From a virus: DNA of 40,215 nt. The DNA lies in the IMG/VR virus record IMGVR_UViG_3300042516_005302, positions 1 through 40,215 of that record. One strand, given 5' to 3'. Below, piece after piece: positions 7,860-16,041 of the stretch. A model generated the notes under the pieces. The model searched no databases. It had not been told where the DNA came from and saw only the letters and a program-made list of their open reading frames with translations. The position numbers and the translations under genes were made by a program. Position 1 is the stretch's first letter; every line of letters begins with the position of its first letter.

Positions 7860-8954
7860 ATGGACAAAGACCTATTAAAATCATTAGAAATTTTAGATGA
7901 CGGTAATCCTTTTGCGACATTCTTATCGCAATCAACCTTATCAGTTATTGATAAGTGGATTGATACAGGTTCATATGTTTTGAATGCTATTATCTCTGGT
8001 AAGATTCGTGGTGGTGGTATTCCTTCCGGAAGGGTTACTATGTTGTATGGAGAATCACAAACCTTTAAATCTTCTTTAGTAATGAAGATTTTAGCTAATG
8101 CGCAAAAGCAAGGAATGATTCCTGTTATCTTTGATACTGAGAACGCTGTAGATCCAGAAAGTGCTGCGCGATTAGGATTAGATACAACTAAAGTAAAATA
8201 TGTACCAACCTTCAATGTGGAGCAATGTCGTAATGCTATTCATAAATTTTTGACATCAGTTAAAGAAAAAGGCCAAGAAGGCAAATTCATTATTGCTATT
8301 GATTCATTGGGTAATCTTGAAAGTCAAATGGAACAATCTCGTATTGAAAAAGATTCAGTAGCACCAGATATGGGTTCGAGAGCAAGAGCTATTAAAACTC
8401 TATTAAGAACAGTAACACAGCTGTCTGCTATTACTAAGACGCCTGTTATTATTACCAATCACTTATATGATAATCCAGCTGAATTGCATCCTTCTTTAGT
8501 TAAGACTATGCCTGGCGGTAAATCAGTTATCTATATGCCTTCTGTTTCTGTGCAGTTAATGAGAAAGCCAGTTAAAGAAGATGTTGTTAAATCAGATTCA
8601 TCAGGATTGGCTACATTCCAAAGAAATTATGTTGGTATTATTATTCGTGCTTTGACTTCAAAGAATCGTTTTATTAAACCATATCTCGAAGGCGAATTAT
8701 ATGTATCATTTACTAACGGCGCTGACAAATATCATGGACTATTAGATCTTGCAGTAGGATTAGGTATTATTGAACAATCTGGTGCTACATATGCTTTTAA
8801 TGGAGAAAAGCTTGGATATGCAAAGAGCTTTTTAAATAATGTAGATTTTTGGGAAAATGATATCATTCCTTTAGTAGAAAAGAAGATTGCAGTTGAATGG
8901 GCTTATTCTTCATCTGAAGATCCAGAAGCTACTGAAGTGGAAGAAGAAGAATAA
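7860..8954 (+). CDS. uvsX: UvsX-like RecA-family recombinase
   Basis: 364 aa strand-exchange protein. Walker A is GESQTFKSS (64-72), the T4 UvsX variant form of the P-loop, and Walker B is FIIAIDSLG (about 141-149). Other RecA-type segments are PVIFDTENAVDP (about 91-102) and VIITNHLYDNPAE (about 198-210). The C-terminus is strongly acidic, ending in EATEVEEEE, as is common for UvsX. It forms the presynaptic filament on ssDNA coated by gp32 and drives recombination-dependent replication with gp46/47 and gp41. A TAATAT element ends 5 nt before the ATG, but no convincing -35 box is seen. An upstream ATG at 7852 is out of frame. Confidence 0.95.
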   Translation: MDKDLLKSLEILDDGNPFATFLSQSTLSVIDKWIDTGSYVLNAIISGKIRGGGIPSGRVTMLYGESQTFKSSLVMKILANAQKQGMIPVIFDTENAVDPESAARLGLDTTKVKYVPTFNVEQCRNAIHKFLTSVKEKGQEGKFIIAIDSLGNLESQMEQSRIEKDSVAPDMGSRARAIKTLLRTVTQLSAITKTPVIITNHLYDNPAELHPSLVKTMPGGKSVIYMPSVSVQLMRKPVKEDVVKSDSSGLATFQRNYVGIIIRALTSKNRFIKPYLEGELYVSFTNGADKYHGLLDLAVGLGIIEQSGATYAFNGEKLGYAKSFLNNVDFWENDIIPLVEKKIAVEWAYSSSEDPEATEVEEEE

Positions 8955-8957
8955 ATA
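8950..8957 (+). promoter_or_regulatory. T4-type late promoter
   Basis: AATAAATA ending 5 nt before ATG 8963, overlapping the uvsX stop codon. The transcription start would fall on the start codon. Confidence 0.7.
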
Positions 8958-8962
8958 ATATC

Positions 8963-9376
8963 ATGCAAAATGATACAGATTTAATCTTCGAAGCTTATAA
9001 AGAAATCTATTCAGAAGGATGGAAAGATTGGGTTGCAGGTGCGGGTATGGCACTTGCAGCTGCAATGGGAGTAGGTGCTATTAAGCATGCCGCTACAGAA
9101 TTTAAAACTGGATTACCTTCGTTAAATGTACCAAAGCAATTGGATTCAAACAAAGTAGATACATATCTCGGGAAAGTAGCACATATTGCTGGCCTAGATT
9201 TGTCAAAAGCTGACGATTCAGATCGAGAAATGCTGAGTGGTAATTTAAAGAAACATTACGAAGCATTGAAAATGATTAGACAACATGGTACTGAATCTCA
9301 ACAAAAGTCTGCAGCTCATATCATGCAAACGATGAAAAATGTAGCAGGTAATAAATATAATCTAGAGAGATTATAG
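8963..9376 (+). CDS. Late protein, putative internal head protein, function unknown
   Basis: 137 aa, not recognised by family. The N-terminus MQNDTDLIFEAYKEIY resembles T4 capsid-targeting peptides and contains IFE-A (residues 8-11), fitting the (L/I)xE-(A/G/S) prohead protease rule. A hydrophobic Ala/Gly-rich segment (about residues 24-41: VAGAGMALAAAMGVG) follows, then a Lys-rich helical C-terminus with mostly polar residues. It sits just after uvsX but has its own late promoter, so it is expressed with virion genes rather than with replication genes. Packaging in the capsid is an inference from the N-terminus and promoter; a small membrane-active protein is the main alternative because of the hydrophobic segment. 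Confidence 0.7.
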   Translation: MQNDTDLIFEAYKEIYSEGWKDWVAGAGMALAAAMGVGAIKHAATEFKTGLPSLNVPKQLDSNKVDTYLGKVAHIAGLDLSKADDSDREMLSGNLKKHYEALKMIRQHGTESQQKSAAHIMQTMKNVAGNKYNLERL

Positions 9377-9379
9377 TAT

Positions 9380-9407
9380 TTGATAAAAAAATATTTGTTT
9401 TTATAAT
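9380..9407 (+). promoter_or_regulatory. Sigma70-like promoter for the queC-like gene
   Basis: TTGATA (9380-9385), 16-nt spacer, perfect TATAAT (9402-9407), then 6 nt to ATG 9414. The best sigma70-type match in the window; predicts a leaderless early mRNA. Confidence 0.72.
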
Positions 9408-9413
9408 AACCAC

Positions 9414-10157
9414 ATGACTAATACTCATGTGGTTATTCCTTTTTCTGGGGGTATGGATTCCTCCGTACTTGTACATCTGGCTCTATCAGAAGGATACTTT
9501 GTACATGTTTTATCCTTTAATTATGGCCAACGGCATTCACAAGAATTAGATTGTGCTGCTAAACAAATTCAAAAATTAAAGTCATTATATCCTAATTTGA
9601 AGTCATATAAGACTATCGATGTTTCTTATATTAAAGATATTGCACCCACATCATCATTAACCAATAATGATATTGAAACACCGGATGTACGTAAAATTAA
9701 AGGCGAAGCACAACCAAAATCATATGTTCCGAATCGCAATATGATGTTTCTATCTATCGCAGCAGCTTGGGCAGAATCAATAGGTGCATCAGAAGTATGG
9801 CATGGTGCTGCACAAGCAGATTCATTAGCAGGTTATTGGGACGGATCACCGGAATTCTTAGAATCAATTAATAATGTTCTTTCTTTGAATAGAGAAAAGA
9901 GAATTGAAATCAAAGCACCATTAATTGAATTAAGTAAAGCAGAAATTATTAAATTAGGTGTAAAGAATAAAGTAGACTTTGGATTGACCTACACCTGTTA
10001 TTCGGGCGAAGAAAAGCCAGATGCTTATTCAGCATCATCATCTTTAAGATTACAAGGCTTTATAGAAGCAGGTTATAAAGACCCACTTCAATATAAACAA
10101 CAAGATCAATTAGAAGAAGTATATAGTAAAAGAGGATGTAAAGAAATTATCCTCTAA
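9414..10157 (+). CDS. queC: QueC-like PP-loop ATPase (7-cyano-7-deazaguanine synthase family), zinc site lost
   Basis: 247 aa. The PP-loop FSGGMDSSV (10-18) and the QueC signatures SFNYGQRHSQEL (34-45) and YVPNRNMMFLS (104-114) identify the family, whose standard members make preQ0 from carboxydeazaguanine. Two regions differ from standard QueC. The substrate region that usually reads GYPDCRPEF is GYWDGSPEF (140-148). The zinc cluster C-x7-C-x2-C-x2-C keeps only C195; the other positions are D203, S206 and S209. The enzyme therefore may not be a conventional preQ0 synthase. No queD, queE, folE or transglycosylase gene is in the window, but a class II glutamine amidotransferase lies about 1.3 kb downstream. 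Its 3' end overlaps the convergent reverse-strand gene by 11 nt. Confidence 0.88.
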   Translation: MTNTHVVIPFSGGMDSSVLVHLALSEGYFVHVLSFNYGQRHSQELDCAAKQIQKLKSLYPNLKSYKTIDVSYIKDIAPTSSLTNNDIETPDVRKIKGEAQPKSYVPNRNMMFLSIAAAWAESIGASEVWHGAAQADSLAGYWDGSPEFLESINNVLSLNREKRIEIKAPLIELSKAEIIKLGVKNKVDFGLTYTCYSGEEKPDAYSASSSLRLQGFIEAGYKDPLQYKQQDQLEEVYSKRGCKEIIL

Positions 10158-11403
10158 ACAATTCTTCCATACGATAAGCAAACTGTTTGCGTTTAATATA
10201 TTGTTCTTGTAATAAACGATCAGTTTGCTGTCTGGTTAATTTAACAGATTCTTTGTATGAAGTTAATGCATTTACAATTTCTTCATACATCTCTGCAACA
10301 TCTTCATTATTATATGTCAATACTGAAAGATTTTCGATTAACTGATCTACGAAATCTGATGCTGAACCCATTCTTAATGTTTCAACTGCAGAAATAATTC
10401 CTTCTGCTACATCATCATTATCTGCAATAATATTATTGAATTTTTGTAAAATTGCTGTTAGTAATTGCAAGGCTTTTAATTTATCTTCTTTAATAGGAGT
10501 TTCTTCTTCTTGTTTGATTTTGGCAGTTACTCCATTTATCTTACTAAGAACTTTTGACCACTCATTTACTTTAAATCTCACATCAGGTGTTGCTTCATCA
10601 CCACCTCGCTTAGCAACATATTCTTGAGAAGCAAGAGTAGCTTTATGCGCCCAAATACTGGTAGATACATCTTGCATGTAATCAGTTGGTTTACCTTCGA
10701 CAGAAGATTTTAAATTTTCAATTAAGGTATTTGCCGCTGTAGTAATAACTTTGGAACCAAACCCTTTGATTTTTAAATCATATATTTTTTGCAACGAAAT
10801 GCGATGCTCTACAACACCATGACGAATTCGATTGCCCATTGCATCAAACAATCCAGTTGCTTCTTTTTCTAAAATTTTATATTGCTGTACGAAATCGTTA
10901 AAAGCTAAAAATTGATCTTGTGTATTCTTTACAAGAATCATGCCATTAATACCATCATCCGTATTTTCGTTCTTAATAACATTAGCTCCATCGATTTTAA
11001 ATGATATATTTGCATCACCTTTTCTAGCGAAATAAATCATATCGCCAATAGCAAAATCAGATGACTTACCAGTAAATGTCGCATCACCTGTTATATTAAT
11101 CAAACCATCAACATCTGACACACTTAATTCGCCACCGTTTCTTGCTTCACTATCCTCTTGCCCTATTTTTGCTGCGAATTCATCATTTTTATTAGTACAA
11201 TCACGAATAATTGCAAAACGAAGCATTTTAATAATCAACTTATTAGTTCTGTCAATAGAACCCGTTTCAATGCTATTTGAATAATATTTTGCGGCATACA
11301 TTTCAACATACTTATTCAAGTCTCCAAAATATGTTTGTGGTGCTTCATTGATTAGAGTTTCATCAATACGTGCTGCCCAACCCGGTGCTCTTAAAATAGA
11401 CAT
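10147..11403 (-). CDS. Late protein with prohead-protease-like N-terminal site, function unknown
   Basis: 418 aa, not recognised. The N-terminus (first 21 residues) contains LINE-A (17-21), fitting a T4 prohead protease cut after E20. The rest is largely helical and charged, with a Gly/Asp-rich beta-like section (about 90-150) and a long helical C-terminal half. No membrane segment or enzyme motif is visible. It lies on the reverse strand between two forward early genes and has its own late promoter. That arrangement, with the N-terminal site, suggests a structural or internal head protein; its identity remains open. Its 3' end overlaps the queC-like gene by 11 nt with no terminator between. 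Confidence 0.75.
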   Translation of the reverse strand: MSILRAPGWAARIDETLINEAPQTYFGDLNKYVEMYAAKYYSNSIETGSIDRTNKLIIKMLRFAIIRDCTNKNDEFAAKIGQEDSEARNGGELSVSDVDGLINITGDATFTGKSSDFAIGDMIYFARKGDANISFKIDGANVIKNENTDDGINGMILVKNTQDQFLAFNDFVQQYKILEKEATGLFDAMGNRIRHGVVEHRISLQKIYDLKIKGFGSKVITTAANTLIENLKSSVEGKPTDYMQDVSTSIWAHKATLASQEYVAKRGGDEATPDVRFKVNEWSKVLSKINGVTAKIKQEEETPIKEDKLKALQLLTAILQKFNNIIADNDDVAEGIISAVETLRMGSASDFVDQLIENLSVLTYNNEDVAEMYEEIVNALTSYKESVKLTRQQTDRLLQEQYIKRKQFAYRMEELFRG

Positions 11404-11408
11404 AACTA

Positions 11409-11416
11409 TATTTATT
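11409..11416 (-). promoter_or_regulatory. T4-type late promoter
   Basis: AATAAATA read on the reverse strand, ending 5 nt before the ATG at 11403. It lies back-to-back with a forward sigma70-like promoter (11415-11442). Confidence 0.65.
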
Positions 11417-11442
11417 GATTTATTAAAAATTAAATGTAATAT
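11415..11442 (+). promoter_or_regulatory. Sigma70-like promoter for glutamine amidotransferase
   Basis: TTGATT (11415-11420), 16-nt spacer, TAATAT (11437-11442), with ATG at 11454, 11 nt further on. Confidence 0.5.
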
Positions 11443-11453
11443 GATAGCATATT

Positions 11454-12140
11454 ATGTGCTCAATCTATGGTTCCAAAGACAGAAATCTCTTTGATATACT
11501 TCATGATGTTACTATCGATAGAGGTAGTTTTGCTTCGTCGTTTGCTTTTCTTGAACATAAAAAGAGAAATTTATTCATTACAAGATTAAAAGGTCATCCT
11601 AAAAAAATGGAATCAATGAATCCAGAAGAAATTTTTAATACATGTAAGAATAAAAATATAACACATTATCTTGGACATAATCAAGCACCAACTTCTTCAC
11701 AACGTGAACATGATGTTGCTACATCACATCCATTTGTTGCACATAATTGGGTTGTAGCACATAATGGTGTATTAACAAATTATAAGGATATAAACAAAAA
11801 GTATTGTGCATGGAATAAGAATCCAGTAGATTCAAGCAATATTCCACATTTACTACATGCATTAGAAACAAAATCACCAGAGAAGTCAGAAGAAGAAATT
11901 ATTTGCGAAGGGCTTTCTCTTTTAGAAGGTACATTTGCATTATGGATCTTCAATGAAAAGACCGGTAATATTTTCCTTGCCAGACAAGGTAGTACTTTAT
12001 TTGCTAATGAAAAAGGAGACTTTTGTTCTATACAATCAAAGAATTGGTTGGAATTAGAAGAAGGGGTACTTTATAAAGTAACCAGAAAGCTTGAATTAGT
12101 AGGCAATTTTAAAAACACAACACCATTTTTTACATTATGA
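11454..12140 (+). CDS. Class II glutamine amidotransferase (Ntn hydrolase)
   Basis: 228 aa, a stand-alone GATase II domain. After Met removal Cys2 (MCSIYG) would be the N-terminal nucleophile that releases ammonia from glutamine. Family motifs follow in order: DRGSFASS (about 22-29), LGHNQAPTSS (about 74-83), SHPF (about 91-94), VVAHNGVLTNY (about 99-109) and LEGTFALWIF (about 157-166). There is no synthetase domain on the same chain, so the ammonia acceptor must be a partner protein. The gene overlaps the following glycosyltransferase as ATGA (12137-12140), suggesting coupling, and the QueC-like gene is about 1.3 kb upstream. A split Gat-QueC-type amidotransferase is one hypothesis; an amidated sugar is another. 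Confidence 0.88.
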   Translation: MCSIYGSKDRNLFDILHDVTIDRGSFASSFAFLEHKKRNLFITRLKGHPKKMESMNPEEIFNTCKNKNITHYLGHNQAPTSSQREHDVATSHPFVAHNWVVAHNGVLTNYKDINKKYCAWNKNPVDSSNIPHLLHALETKSPEKSEEEIICEGLSLLEGTFALWIFNEKTGNIFLARQGSTLFANEKGDFCSIQSKNWLELEEGVLYKVTRKLELVGNFKNTTPFFTL

Positions 12141-12832
12141 AAAATTTAATCGTAGGCTGTACGCAAAAAAATAAACACAACTTTCAAGAGACAGAATTGC
12201 ATAAGTCTTACTATGATTGCAAATTAAATTCTGATTTTGAATTAGAAGTATTCTATCAAAATAAAGAAGGATTGTCAAAACAATATAATACTATTCTCAA
12301 TAATGAAAAATACAAAGATTATGAATGGATTGTATTTGTTCATGATGATGTTTATATTGATGATGCCAGACTTTTACAAAAACTAAATGAAGCTAAGAAA
12401 TTAGATTATGATATTGTGGGATTAGCAGGTGGATTAAATCCGAGAATTGGTGGTATCAATCTTTGGCATTTAATGACTGATAGAAAAGATCATAGAGGAT
12501 TTGTAGCACATCCTGTAAATGAAAAACAAATTATGGTAACTAATTTCGGCCCTTCTCCATCTAGAGTTGTTATCATTGATGGATTATTTTTCGCTGTATA
12601 CAATCCAAGAGCAAAGGAAGTTGGTTTCAATTTCAATGAGAATTATACATTCCATCATTATGATATTTCAGCTTCATTAGAAGCTAATATGAAAAAATTA
12701 AAGATCGGGGTTTATCCAATTAATGTTATTCATCGTTCACCCGGATTATTGTCAGTAGAAAATCCTGTTTGGAAAAGCAGTAACGAAACGTTTATTAAAG
12801 AATACGGTGTAAATCGTAAAGACACCAAATAA
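12137..12832 (+). CDS. GT-A glycosyltransferase-like protein (GT2-type)
   Basis: 231 aa. The IVFVHDDVYID segment (about 65-75) places a DxD-like acidic motif at the end of a beta strand, as in GT-A glycosyltransferases. DIVGLAGG (about 94-101) and a later FHHYDISAS (about 174-182) match the layout of small GT2-like enzymes that use a His/Asp-rich C-terminal site. The protein is short and has no membrane segment, so it is probably soluble. It is coupled to the amidotransferase gene by a 4-nt overlap and followed 8 nt later by gp41. The acceptor is unknown; a modified DNA base, a virion protein or a small sugar nucleotide are possible. Confidence 0.75.
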   Translation: MKNLIVGCTQKNKHNFQETELHKSYYDCKLNSDFELEVFYQNKEGLSKQYNTILNNEKYKDYEWIVFVHDDVYIDDARLLQKLNEAKKLDYDIVGLAGGLNPRIGGINLWHLMTDRKDHRGFVAHPVNEKQIMVTNFGPSPSRVVIIDGLFFAVYNPRAKEVGFNFNENYTFHHYDISASLEANMKKLKIGVYPINVIHRSPGLLSVENPVWKSSNETFIKEYGVNRKDTK

Positions 12833-12840
12833 TATAAGGC

Positions 12841-14166
12841 ATGGATAAAATTGATTTAGATCATTTTGAGAAGATCTTCTGTCTTAAGATGATTACTGAT
12901 GAGGAATATTTCTCATCAGTTGTTGATAGTACTGATCCCGAATATTTTCGGGATAAGGATATCAAGGCAATGTTCTTACTAGTAAAAGAATATTTTGAAA
13001 AGAGAGATAGCTTACCTAATCTTTCAGAATTAAAGAATTATCTTACTACACAAGAATTAAAAGATTCATTTAAGAATGTATTATTAATGATTCAATCATT
13101 AGATAAAAATTACAATCATGATGAATTAATTAAGAACACAGAACGATATCTAAAAGAAAGAGCAGTATATAAGACTATGCTAGACGTTGCTGATAAGTTG
13201 CAACAAGGCAAAGCTGATACTTCTTGGGTCTTGGATCAATTTGAAAAGACATGCAATATTAACCTGACGACAGATATTGGATTAGATCTTTATCATAATC
13301 CAGAAAAGTTAATCAAAGAATTAAATTCAGATGAACCAGTTATTCCTTCTAAATGGGAATGGTTAGATGAAAAGTTAAATGGTGGGTTCATGCAGAATGG
13401 TAGGGCATTATATATCTTTGCTGGACAAGCAAATGTCGGTAAGAGTATTGTGTTGGGCAATGTTGCTAAGAATATTGCAGAACAAGGAAAGACCGTCTTA
13501 CTAGTAACATTAGAAATGTCTGAGATCATGTATGCAAAGCGTATTGCATCATCAGCTACTAAGATACCTGTAAGAACATTACGAGAAGAATCAGAATCAT
13601 TGCAAAATGCGCTTGAAGAGATTAGAGAGAAGAATCCTCGTGGCCGTATTCTAATTAAAGAATTTCCGCCTTCTACTATTACTCCAAATCAATTATCTTC
13701 ATTTATTAAGACATTAAGAAATAAGGGTATTTTTGTTGACGCTGTGGTATTAGATTACCTGAATCTTTTACATACAACCTATGGCAATAACTCTTATGAA
13801 AAGGTAAAGCATTTATCGGAACAAACGCGTGCTTTATCTTACGTGTATAATTGTCCATTCATTACAGCAACACAATTAAACCGTTCTGGATATGATGTAG
13901 CAGAACCCACAATGCAATCACTTTCAGAAAGTTATGGACTTGCTACAACAGGTGATTTTATTGCTTCAGTATATCAATTAGAAGAAGATGCTGAACAAGG
14001 TGTTATGCGTATTGCGATGATGAAAAATCGTTTTGGACCTAACTTCGGTTCATCAGCATTTAGAATTGATTATTCAACATTAACATTGAAAGAAGATCAG
14101 GAATTAGCTTCGATGGTTGATAGCACCGAATCAGCAAGAGATGTATTAGCTTCACTAGCAGACTAG
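12841..14166 (+). CDS. 41: Replicative DNA helicase gp41 (DnaB-like)
   Basis: 441 aa hexameric helicase that moves on the lagging strand (T4 gp41 is 475 aa). The N-terminal helical domain covers about 1-150. The RecA-like domain has Walker A AGQANVGKS (194-202), TLEMSE (about 222-227), Walker B VVLDYLNLL (about 302-310), TATQLNRSGY (about 341-350) and the C-terminal MKNRFGPNFGS (about 397-407) with the arginine-finger region. All expected motifs are present. A TAATAT box ends 5 nt before the ATG. It works with gp61 (primase, in this window) and probably with the gene in the gp59 position. Confidence 0.94.
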   Translation: MDKIDLDHFEKIFCLKMITDEEYFSSVVDSTDPEYFRDKDIKAMFLLVKEYFEKRDSLPNLSELKNYLTTQELKDSFKNVLLMIQSLDKNYNHDELIKNTERYLKERAVYKTMLDVADKLQQGKADTSWVLDQFEKTCNINLTTDIGLDLYHNPEKLIKELNSDEPVIPSKWEWLDEKLNGGFMQNGRALYIFAGQANVGKSIVLGNVAKNIAEQGKTVLLVTLEMSEIMYAKRIASSATKIPVRTLREESESLQNALEEIREKNPRGRILIKEFPPSTITPNQLSSFIKTLRNKGIFVDAVVLDYLNLLHTTYGNNSYEKVKHLSEQTRALSYVYNCPFITATQLNRSGYDVAEPTMQSLSESYGLATTGDFIASVYQLEEDAEQGVMRIAMMKNRFGPNFGSSAFRIDYSTLTLKEDQELASMVDSTESARDVLASLAD

Positions 14167-14194
14167 TTGCATAACATTCCATTTTGACTATATA
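14167..14194 (+). promoter_or_regulatory. Weak sigma70-like promoter
   Basis: TTGCAT (14167-14172), 16-nt spacer, TATATA (14189-14194) overlapping TATACT (14193-14198), before ATG 14206. Either -10 box could be used; weak prediction. Confidence 0.35.
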
Positions 14195-14205
14195 TACTCA
14201 TATCA

Positions 14206-15096
14206 ATGAGTAAGGAAGTCATATGGACTAATTATGGACTAGATGGTGCTGGATGTTGTCTCCTTCTGAAATGGCTCAGAGGAAATAACATTGAAATACA
14301 ATATACTACTCCCAGAAAATTTCGGGATGATTTTCTTAAATGGCAATTAGAAAATGGTACTACCAAATACTCTCGTATATATATTACTTCTATTGATTTA
14401 TCAAAATGCTTAGATGTTGCTGATAAATCAAATTGCGTAATTATTGATACGCATAAGTCACATGCTGAGCGTAAGCATTTATACACAGACGCTAAAACAG
14501 CAATTGCAGAGACTAGTTCAACCACTAGATTAATTTTTCGTTTATTCAAAAATGAATTATTAAAAATATTAACTCCTAAACAAATTAAGTTAATTAGTCT
14601 AATTGATGACTATATTTCTGGTAAAAATAAATTTAAAGAATCAAATTTTCTTAATGCACTATATTGGGGTGTTAGTGCTGATCGTTTAATTCAATTCATT
14701 AAACAATTCGATAATGGGTATAATGGATTTAATCAACAACAACAAAATGTAATTAATCTCCATTTTAAGCGCATATCAAAGACAGTATCAGAGTTGGATA
14801 TATTTCAAGGCATTCTACCAATTAAAGGAAAGAAATATAAAATAGTATCTACATTTGCAGAAAATTATTTTCCTGAAATTTCTAATCATCTAATAGATGT
14901 TTATAATGTAGATATTGTAATGGTAGTCAATATAGGACTAAAGACTGTTTATATGCAACAGCGGGTTACATCAGATGCACCATTGCATTTGATTGCAGAG
15001 AAGTTAACTGAGGGTGGCGGAACACAACGGTATGCAGGAGGAAACTTAACTTCAAAATTTATAGAATTTACTAAAACTTTACAAAAAATATGGTAG
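14206..15096 (+). CDS. DHH-superfamily phosphoesterase-like protein with altered active site
   Basis: 296 aa with the layout of DHH phosphoesterases of the NrnB/oligoribonuclease type: an N-terminal GLDGAGCC (about 11-18) in the position of HxDxDG, IYITSIDLS (about 58-66), VIIDTHKSH (about 77-85) in the position of DHH, and a C-terminal EGGGTQRYAGG (about 269-279) like the GGGH..AAG of DHHA1 domains. Several metal ligands are changed: the first motif lacks the usual His and first Asp, and DHH reads DTH. It may therefore bind but not cleave short nucleic acid or cyclic nucleotides, or use fewer metals. It lies between the helicase and the gene in the gp33 position. Confidence 0.7.
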   Translation: MSKEVIWTNYGLDGAGCCLLLKWLRGNNIEIQYTTPRKFRDDFLKWQLENGTTKYSRIYITSIDLSKCLDVADKSNCVIIDTHKSHAERKHLYTDAKTAIAETSSTTRLIFRLFKNELLKILTPKQIKLISLIDDYISGKNKFKESNFLNALYWGVSADRLIQFIKQFDNGYNGFNQQQQNVINLHFKRISKTVSELDIFQGILPIKGKKYKIVSTFAENYFPEISNHLIDVYNVDIVMVVNIGLKTVYMQQRVTSDAPLHLIAEKLTEGGGTQRYAGGNLTSKFIEFTKTLQKIW

Positions 15097-15389
15097 CTAA
15101 TCTTGTAATCGAAAAGAGGGAAATTGAGCATAATTTTTTATGCTTTTGTTCATTAATGTGTTTGATATCAGGCAAGAAATTAAATCTGCCAAACATTTTC
15201 TTATTACTCCTTAAGAATCCAACATACAAACAAATTCTTAAGAAGATGGTCTCTATTGATACAGATTATGAATTATTCAAGCTCTTTATTGATTTTGATC
15301 CATCGTTAAGCAAAAGCAAATATATAAGTAAGTTCTTGAATTCTAAAGAAGGTGCTATTATTATAGCTAATAATGTTAAGCGATTTTGA
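15090..15389 (+). CDS. Small protein in the gp33 position, function unknown
   Basis: 99 aa. Overlaps the DHH-like gene by 7 nt and the next gene by 17 nt, so it is part of one tightly coupled unit ending in gp32. In T4 the order is 33-59-32, and the sizes here (99, 209 and about 282 aa) are close to T4 (112, 217, 301). The sequence itself shows hydrophobic helices (NFLCFCSLMCLI, NIFLLLL) and a basic C-terminus (NVKRF). It lacks the SYLEA-like segment and C-terminal hydrophobic clamp-binding tail of T4 gp33, so the late co-activator assignment rests on position only and could be wrong. Confidence 0.65.
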   Translation: MVANLVIEKREIEHNFLCFCSLMCLISGKKLNLPNIFLLLLKNPTYKQILKKMVSIDTDYELFKLFIDFDPSLSKSKYISKFLNSKEGAIIIANNVKRF

Positions 15390-16002
15390 AGAAAGGTTAT
15401 ATAACGAATACTTAAGAACTAGTCGCCAAGCTAAGAATCTACCATATAAACTAAGAAAGAATTTTGATGATATTCCATCTGATGTATTGGTTTATCTTAA
15501 GAGAATATCTAACATACTAAGAAAATTTCCTAGTATCTACATCGCAGACTTTTTCAAAGCACCTTACGCTATCTATGGAAAAGAAGAATATTTTGATTTA
15601 AAATATTTTACTTCACAAAAAGCAATTAAAGCATATACTCTCTATATTCAAAAAGAAGCAGATTTAGATCCTGATTCTGAAGATATGCTTTTGAAAGTAT
15701 TAGAAAGCTTAAAATTTCTAAAAGAATTTTTGACTAATAATAACATTTTATTATCACAATACGTTGATCATAAAACAAATGAAATGAAAAGTTTCATACT
15801 GCATTGGAAAGAAAGAAAAATGCATCCTTATGTGTTGATCGAATTGCCAAATGCACTAAACTATATAAGACGTGAAGATCAAGAGTTATTGAAATTCATG
15901 TTTGGCGAGAATGTCTATGAAAATATACAATTGTATACTAATAGATATTTCTCATCGAAGAAATTAAAAGTATTAATAAAACAAGGATTAAAAAAATTAT
16001 AA
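15373..16002 (+). CDS. Probable gp59-position protein (helicase loader candidate)
   Basis: 209 aa, basic and almost wholly helical, close in length to T4 gp59 (217 aa) and directly upstream of gp32 as in T4. Distinct segments are FKAPYAIYGKEEYFDLKYF (about 60-78), SQKAIKAYTLYIQ (about 80-92) and a Lys-rich C-terminus (KKLKVLIKQGLKKL). High Lys content and helical make-up suit a forked-DNA-binding loader of gp41 onto gp32-covered DNA. I cannot confirm homology by eye; the call rests on synteny, size and charge. No catalytic motif is visible. Confidence 0.6.
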   Translation: MLSDFEERLYNEYLRTSRQAKNLPYKLRKNFDDIPSDVLVYLKRISNILRKFPSIYIADFFKAPYAIYGKEEYFDLKYFTSQKAIKAYTLYIQKEADLDPDSEDMLLKVLESLKFLKEFLTNNNILLSQYVDHKTNEMKSFILHWKERKMHPYVLIELPNALNYIRREDQELLKFMFGENVYENIQLYTNRYFSSKKLKVLIKQGLKKL

Positions 16003-16041
16003 CGAAACCAATTAAAAATATTCAATATGTATACAGCATCA

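Noticed and set aside
7757-8215. Reverse-strand frame across the terminator and start of uvsX
   Set aside because: Crosses a strong hairpin terminator and opposes conserved UvsX sequence.
8941-8962. GAAGAAGAAGAA as ribosome binding site for the 8963 gene
   Set aside because: It encodes the acidic UvsX tail and lies before the late promoter, so it would not be in the late mRNA.
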